Positions 57,401 through 64,000 of a DNA stretch of 64,000 nucleotides are shown in pieces; position 1 is the stretch's first letter; each line of letters begins with the position of its first letter. The notes beneath the pieces were generated by a model. It had not been told where the DNA came from and made no database searches. It worked only from the letters and a program-made list of their open reading frames with translations. The stretch spans positions 10,248,001 to 10,312,000 of the forward strand of contig NC_060246.1 in the NCBI RefSeq assembly GCF_921293095.1, read 5' to 3'. The position numbers and the translations under genes are program-made. This DNA is from Ischnura elegans. Taxonomy: Eukaryota > Arthropoda > Insecta > Odonata > Coenagrionidae.

Positions 57401-60400
57401 ACTTAACTGATACGCCCGCGCTCCCGGAGAGGAGTTTGGAAAAGAAGGAAAAAGGAAAGAGGTACCGCCGCAATAGAAGCCCGACGACGCCCCTGGGATA
57501 GGGATAGCGAAGGAAGGGAGGGACAGGAAAACCCTCGACGCTATAGAAGCGACCAGGGCCCCAAGCAAGCGAAACCTGGCTACAGCCATTAATGGGCCAA
57601 CGATTTCGGTGGACTTTCCAATAAATAAGAAAAACCGATCGATCAAATCGTTGGATCCCACCTCGTGCCATCTAATCCGAAAGAAGTGGCGTGCTTGCGC
57701 CCTTAATTTTTCGTTTGATGCGAATATTCGCTGAGAATTCCGGATGTGCATCATCCACAGAATCGCACTCAAATTTTACTTCGCTCCTCTCCCTCACTCT
57801 GATTTCTGTTCCGCAGAGACCGTTTCCCTCGAGCACTTCAACTCTCCATCCGATGGCGGAGGTGGGGGAGCTGTCTTCGCCCGTCGCCACCAGGCACCGC
57901 CACCACGCCCTCCCACCACTAATCTCCCTGCTACTCTCTATTATCCGATGCGATGTCCATACTCTCCATACCACGCTGTGCGAAAACGAAGCGAGCTGAC
58001 GTTAGGTCGCCAACAAAGCCTAAAGCTTCACACAGTTTTCCGAAAAAATCTCTCAGTTCGTTTAAAATGTAAATTTAAGAATTCCAAGAAATAAATACAG
58101 ATGACGAGTAGCGAATGGTGATCAGGGCAAAATTTCGATAACTACTTATTTTCGTGACAAACCCACGCTTTTATCATGATATATATTCCGGGTATTCACG
58201 GTAGTTTGCTTGTATCTCAAATTTGAAAATGTCACCCCATCAATTTCTCTCTAGAAATTTAAAAAAAATGTATTTTGACAAGATCTTATGTTCATAACCT
58301 GAAATTTTGAGATGTCAGCGAGAGTTTTACACGATTAATGTGTCACGAAAAAAGACTTTTATGATCGGTACATAGGGAGTGAGTTTTTTTTCTTCATTGG
58401 ATGAGAACTTTTAGTGTCCCTCTTATTGCCATGCTGGTTGGTTTTCGTAGCATTAAAGTTCGTTCACCTCTCCTAGTGGCCACATTATTTCGTTGCATGA
58501 AACTCAGATCTGATGGATGAGGCCAAAACAATCAAATGTCGTCTTCCGATGAGGCCCGTTGCTAATTTGAATTTCGCGTCTGTGACGCTGTTCATTTTTA
58601 AATCACCGACAGGATGTTGTTACAAGTGCCGTAATGACGACGCCTTCATGCTAGCATGGAGAGTAATAAATACGATGAACCAGAGTGTGCTGCACCATTA
58701 GCTAAGCTTATTATCCGGTCCAATCACTCCGGATGGCGGCATTTCGAAGTTCAGTGCCTGCCCTCTCGATGCGATGGGAGGCAGTGCCTCATTTACATAT
58801 GTATAACACAAATCGCATGATATGGATCGCATAGTCAATGAAATTTTGATTCTGATTCGTTAATCGTCTTGTGTTTCTATTTTGTGCAACTGTTAAACTT
58901 GCATTATAAATAAACTGAGAGGTATTTTCGGAAAATAAACAATAGGTGAGTTCGGATAGCAAATAAGTCTTATTTTCTCGGCTCTAAATGGATGTGAGTT
59001 CTCTTCACGAATAGTCTTCCCGCATATTTGACCAATCAATTGGATTTAGCGCACCTGGTGATGCGGAGAAAGTTAAAAAGCCTTGAATGAATCTGCTAAA
59101 TTAAGATTCTAAATTTTTGTCATTTATCAAATTAGACGAGAGAGTGAGAATCGTTACTGTATTTTAGGGGTTAGGAACATTGGAAAAAGCCAATGGTATG
59201 AAGGCAGCATCAATTACCGAAGTGCCAGTGCTATTGAGCCGATAATAATTAATTGACTACGTGGAATAAAATCGATGAATCCGAATTTTAATGAAAACGG
59301 CGTATTGCAACTCAAGCGAGGGGCACCTTAATATAGGTACACATTTCCGTACATACGTCTCTCCGGCACGGTGGCCACCCATTCGGTGAATATAGCAGGA
59401 GGGATAAGGCACAGCGCGTGGAAGGGGCGAGTTTTCGTGTCTGCGCTCTCTGCGGTGGGGTCGGATGCTAGCAAGTAAGTGGAGCAATGCTCTCTCATTC
59501 TTACCACCGCCCACCTCTCTCTGCTGGTGGCGTAACTGCCGCTCCGCCCCGGTTCAACGCACTGCGAAGCGATCACAAACCGACTGACTGGCCTCTGCGG
59601 TCAAATCCCCCCCAAAACCACCCCTCCACCCTCGCCCGAACACACAGCACACATCGCATCGATAATATTGCTCGAATCATGCGGCTAAGTTTGACATAGC
59701 GAGTAAATTTTTATTTAGATGAAATCTAGAATATTCTCGTCGAAGAACAGGTATCAGGCTATGATTTGAAACTGTTTTGAGGCTTTAGTGTAGCCGAACC
59801 AGTCCTACACCCTACAAAAACATGGCGGCCAAATATCGTTTGCTGATCACTTCGATTTAAGGATCTACGTTACAATGGATATGAAGGAGACGAGCTCACA
59901 CAAACCATTTTAAAATGCATAGTAACACAGCGGAAAGGTAATAGTACTACCACATTATAGCCACCTAGTTAAATAAATTATAAAATTGACTGAACTAATA
60001 ATTACAATATAGCGGTCAAGTTACCACGTCAATGATCATATTTGCTCCTTAATTATTATTACCTTGTACAGACCGCTTTTGAAGTAATTTAAAGACAATA
60101 AGGTTCTACTTTTGGCTCGACAAGAGAGTATTTGTAGAGATAATTAAGGTACCTACACGACCTGGAGGACGACACCGATTGTTTATTTACCTTGAGCCGA
60201 TTCCCTAATAATACGCCCGAAAATTGTCGGACGTCTTTTCTTACTTAGTTTCATAGTTAGTTCCCATTATGCCACTAGAGTGGAAAATTGGCGCTAAGCC
60301 ATCATCTACGTCATCTCAGAGAACTTGACGACGGAATCACCCCCCACCACTTATGTAGGATCGACTGAGAAACGCATGTAGGGGACTTTTGTAATGTAGG

Positions 60401-61571
60401 GTCGACTAAGAATACGGCTCTTTTAATTAAATTTAATGGATAGAGCACCCAGAGCATTGCTCTACATCGGCGTGAAGAAAACACACTCGAGATATTTTGG
60501 GGATGTGAGGGAATATTTAGAGATTTTGATGATGATGAGATGAGCGCATGGAGTTCATGCGTAGAGTTTTAATCCGTAGACTAAATAAAATGCAGAGGAA
60601 AAGGGTTACATTTTGGAGTATTCATCTGCCAAATATTCCGTTCAAATATTGGTACCATTCCTCAAGGACGTCGATTCCATGCTTATGGTTGGCCTGAGCT
60701 TTCAGTTGCTACGCGGCCACGCCCATCTATCTTGTCTGCATTCACCGCGTGTGTTTGTGTGTAATAGCCAGGAGGGGAATCGCCCCCAGTGTTGAAGGCG
60801 GATCGTTCGTTCAAAGACTCCCTCCTTTCCGATTGTCCGGTCATTGGCCCACGCCCACCTTTGCGTAGTTGAAGACACTCCTCGAGGTAATCCAATTCAT
60901 AACCATATTTACATCAATATCACTAATTGTAACCCTTCGTTTTCTGGACGTTTTAAGCAAGCAAAATTCGTTCATGATCAAATGCAACATTCCATACTTA
61001 GCGTGTTCACTTCAACATTTTTATTGCCACAATTCTAATAATGACAAAACATAAAACGTAAAAAAAGTATGAAAGGGAAAATGAAATGCAATCAAGATCA
61101 TGTCTGTGTTGCCTGACGCCTCCTCCAATAATCTTTGGAACTCGTCCCTGGTTAATACTCCCACGGTTTTATTTTTCCTGTCATTCGCTCGCAATTGATC
61201 ATAACACCGGCGGATTCTACAAATGATTTTTTATGGAGGTGAAACGCGTCGAATAGCCGGAGACTGTACCCAGAGGCGGATTTATCTTTAACGGCGCCCA
61301 ACAACAGACGCATTCCTCAATGTTCAGATGTCCAGGAGAAGTGCTACCATTCTCATCGGCGAGCCATTATGGGGAAGCTTGCACGGGTGGAAAACAGTTA
61401 AAACTACTCTGAAAATCGTCGTCAATTCTGATTAATATATTATATACTACCACGTTGTTAATTTACGCGAAGGAATAAAAATTGAGTTGGATACTACTGA
61501 TATGTTGCCGTTCGAGCACATTTCTGAGCTTAAATGGAATTAGATATCAGGAGTTAGATAACTGGATTTCC
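54490..61571. other. Long stretch with no recognised gene or repeat family
   Basis: Open frames are short and unrecognised. A box-A-like TAGCGGAAGGG (54790) and box-B-like GGTTCGATTCC (54822) occur but do not fold as a tRNA. GC-richer patches lie at about 57430-57560, 57840-57930 and 59380-59650. Confidence 0.35.
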
Positions 61572-61625
61572 TTAATATCCCTAACAGGATAGTGAAGTGA
61601 AGTAATATCCCTAACAGGATAGTAA
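61572..61625 (+). repeat. Two-copy 30-bp tandem repeat
   Basis: TAATATCCCTAACAGGATAGT occurs at 61573 and 61603. Confidence 0.8.
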
Positions 61626-64000
61626 AATATAACATCGCAGTGGGATCCGATATGTTATGATATCTGTATCGTGATTAGTAATCGCATTTCGATTGAAACA
61701 AGAACTTCTACGGTGCCTCCCCGCATGGACTCCTTTGCCGTGCGGTCGTGTCTCCCTTAATGTCGGGCTGCCCGCCAAGCACTCGCATTAAAACACGGCG
61801 AAAAGTGCCCCCCCCCTTGATCCCACCTTCCGCCCCTGCACCATTTCGAAGGCGATTACTTCAAAGTTGTGCTTGGCACCCGCCGCGGTGACAGACGAAA
61901 TCCACGGAAAATCAATAGCAGAGAAGTTGGCGGACATGAAGCAGTGAAGATAGTCGAATGAAATATCGATTGCAAAGAAATCCGCTCCTCTTTTGTCTAG
62001 TGACATCAACGCTTTATCGTGACCCTTCTAGGAGATAATGCAACGAAATGTAGCTTTTTCAGAGGCGACGGCGGAAGAAACACTATTTCCGCTCTCGATG
62101 TTCGTACCATCAGGCGATAATAAGATAACAGGGATATGTGTCGTTCGCGTGAACATCAAGTATATTTCTGAAAGCCGCGGAGAGCTCTTATGCACTTCAA
62201 AACAAAGATGAATAATATGGTTGAGCGATTTGATAGAGCAAAACTATATAGATCAGAGGAAGTCCAATTTATTTGAAGGATTTGATTAGAATTGCATAAA
62301 GTCTGGCATGGACCGATTTCAGTGGATATCAAACAACCTCGCGATGCACGCGTCTAGGAAGTAGAAGCGGGCAGCGTGGATGCAGAGTGCAGCTATGGGA
62401 TAAAAAAAGAAGAAAAATCGATGCTCATCGCTTAACATGGTAATGGGCATCAATTCTCTCGAAACTAACGCTTCACGTTCCGCTGGAGGTAGCTCGCCTT
62501 AATGACGGAGGGATATTCTCCATCGCCTCCAGTCTAACTATCCTAACCTTCTTGGATGCCTATAGTTGAAGAATCGCTTCCCAAAACGCAGCCCATTCAG
62601 AAACTGCTGGCTAAAACATCCATGGATAGTATATGCCGCTTGTGGAGCGAAAGTCCGCGAGATCGCGGCTCTCCATTCCGCTGTGCGTCGGTTAAGCAGA
62701 ATGATTGGAGGATGCGGAGCTGAGATTGTGGAAACAGCAAGAATCTGGAAAGGTTAACGGCGGAGGAAGAGCGCTGAGGGAGCAAATGGGTAGTAGGACA
62801 AAAGACAAAGGCTTTCGCCTGCACCAAATTAGGGAAGCGAATATATTGTAGTCCTCCCACGGTCTGATGCACTCGTTATTCGAACGAAACGTATCATTGT
62901 TCACGGAAATTATCCCAGAGATACTAATTAAGAGGACCATTAGCATGCTCTCGGAGATGGCCAACGATTTAAACGCCTAATTCTGGATTTCAGAGGAAAT
63001 TTTCAAGAGTATCCAGTTCCAACTCCCGTCGAATTCCATTGTTTTCCCAAGGCTGCGAAAATTTCCTGTTGGCCGAAATTTCCTGGATACTGAATTAAGA
63101 ACAGATCACTAAGGCTCATCAACTGGTGTGGAAGCGATCAAAAATAAGAACGTCTATTCGCAAGTTGGACGTCGCTTCCGGATGCCCGAACAAAAGGCAA
63201 TGAATGCTCGCTCATGGTACGCGAGGCCTTTCGGCGACGAGGGAGAAAATAGACATCCGATGATATCGCATGTGCCAGCGCGCGTGACCTCGCTTTCTTC
63301 GCGGCCGCCGCTGACACGCACGGCGGGCATCACGCGACCCCTCACCTACGCGCTCGACCCCCGTGGGACCCCATGCTCTCTCCTAGTCACTGGGCTATGC
63401 ACTTGGCTAAAAGCGGTTAAGAGGAGAAAAATCAGCGAAAAGGGGAAATATTAACAGCGATTCACTTTGGCGAAGAGAGCACTCCTCTTGAGATTAAAGT
63501 GTCCTACGGTCAATGGCAGCGCTCATAGAAAAAATGGGATAAGATCTGGGTAAACAAACGGATAAATTAGTATGGGTAAAGTGCATGTTGATTTAGCTTG
63601 GAAGTAAAGTGTGAAAGTAATTTTTTTCTGCGTTTTTCTTGCTCTCTTTACTAATTCAAAGGGTAAATCATGGAAGAAGACATCTCATGATGAATGCTAG
63701 CATTGGCAGGGAATAAATTGCCTCGGAGACGGCGTCAAGACAGCTAAGGAATGAATCAACACGATTTTTATACCGTGTACGGCAATTTCCTGATAGAGTG
63801 GTCTTTCGGTAATCCGGCAAATATCGAACCAGAGCACTGTTGGATTACCGAAAACGCTGGATTACTGGAAACCACTAATAATGACGTAATTAAACAGAAG
63901 AAGTTATATTTTACTGTATACATCCATGTATATAATGTATTTTATTATACACTACAGTATAATACATACACGCAATTGAAGTGTTATCATGAAGTAAGAC
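61626..64000. other. Right end of window, no recognised feature
   Basis: Short frames near 62566-62964 and 63128-63454 lack known motifs. A GC-rich patch is at 63290-63370. The last 150 bp are AT-rich with TATAATGTATTTTATTATAC repeats. Confidence 0.35.

Overview
This is eukaryotic nuclear DNA, most likely from an insect or another arthropod with a large, repeat-rich genome. Two mitochondrial-protein genes have an animal layout with small GT-AG exons. The space around them is packed with DNA transposon relics (Transib, Tc1, mariner, many hAT-type MITEs), LINE, Penelope and copia fragments. The style of the repeats made me think of Odonata, but nothing in the window proves an order. There are no bacterial operons and no CRISPR array, and I found no convincing tRNA or rRNA gene.

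Layout. Positions 1-7050 hold the only two complete host genes I can name. mRpS7 (mitochondrial ribosomal protein S7, + strand) has six exons whose splice phases all close, giving 225 residues. TMEM186 (- strand, single exon, 202 residues) is a mitochondrial inner-membrane protein of the complex I assembly machinery. They converge tail to tail, with stop codons 62 bp apart and opposing poly(A) signals 7 bp apart. Both proteins act in the mitochondrion, one in translation and one in complex I assembly. The mRpS7 introns carry three MITEs.

Positions 7.6-31.7 kb are a graveyard of nested mobile elements. A Penelope-like element is split by a MITE and a decayed copia. A LINE holds a hAT MITE, which in turn holds another MITE. 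Other features are a two-level hAT nest, a long hairpin, and a tandem array broken by two hAT insertions. At 30-31 kb lies an internally deleted mariner. Positions 31.7-34.2 kb are quiet. A 1.6-kb Tc1 element follows (34216-36451), with a MITE inserted in its transposase.

The highlight is 37958-41327, a complete Transib transposon. Its termini are CACAGTG, identical to the V(D)J RSS heptamer, and it has a 5-bp GC-rich target duplication. Its two-exon transposase resembles the RAG1 core and is broken by only two stops and one frameshift. It sits next to a 136-bp tandem repeat and between two copies of an older inverted repeat.

Positions 44.5-49.4 kb hold another hAT MITE, a tRNA-derived SINE candidate, short tandem repeats and a LINE tail. 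At about 49.85-50.15 kb there is a likely promoter and first exon of an unidentified + strand gene: an initiator-like TCAGT cluster, an ATG-free leader, then ATG directly followed by GTGAGT. The rest of the window may be the first intron of that gene. It contains one LINE tail, one large foldback element (53.9-54.5 kb), and then about 9.5 kb in which I recognise nothing.

Across the window, comparison of filled with empty insertion sites fixes target duplications for several MITE families. One five-copy family of about 650 bp duplicates the dinucleotide AT.
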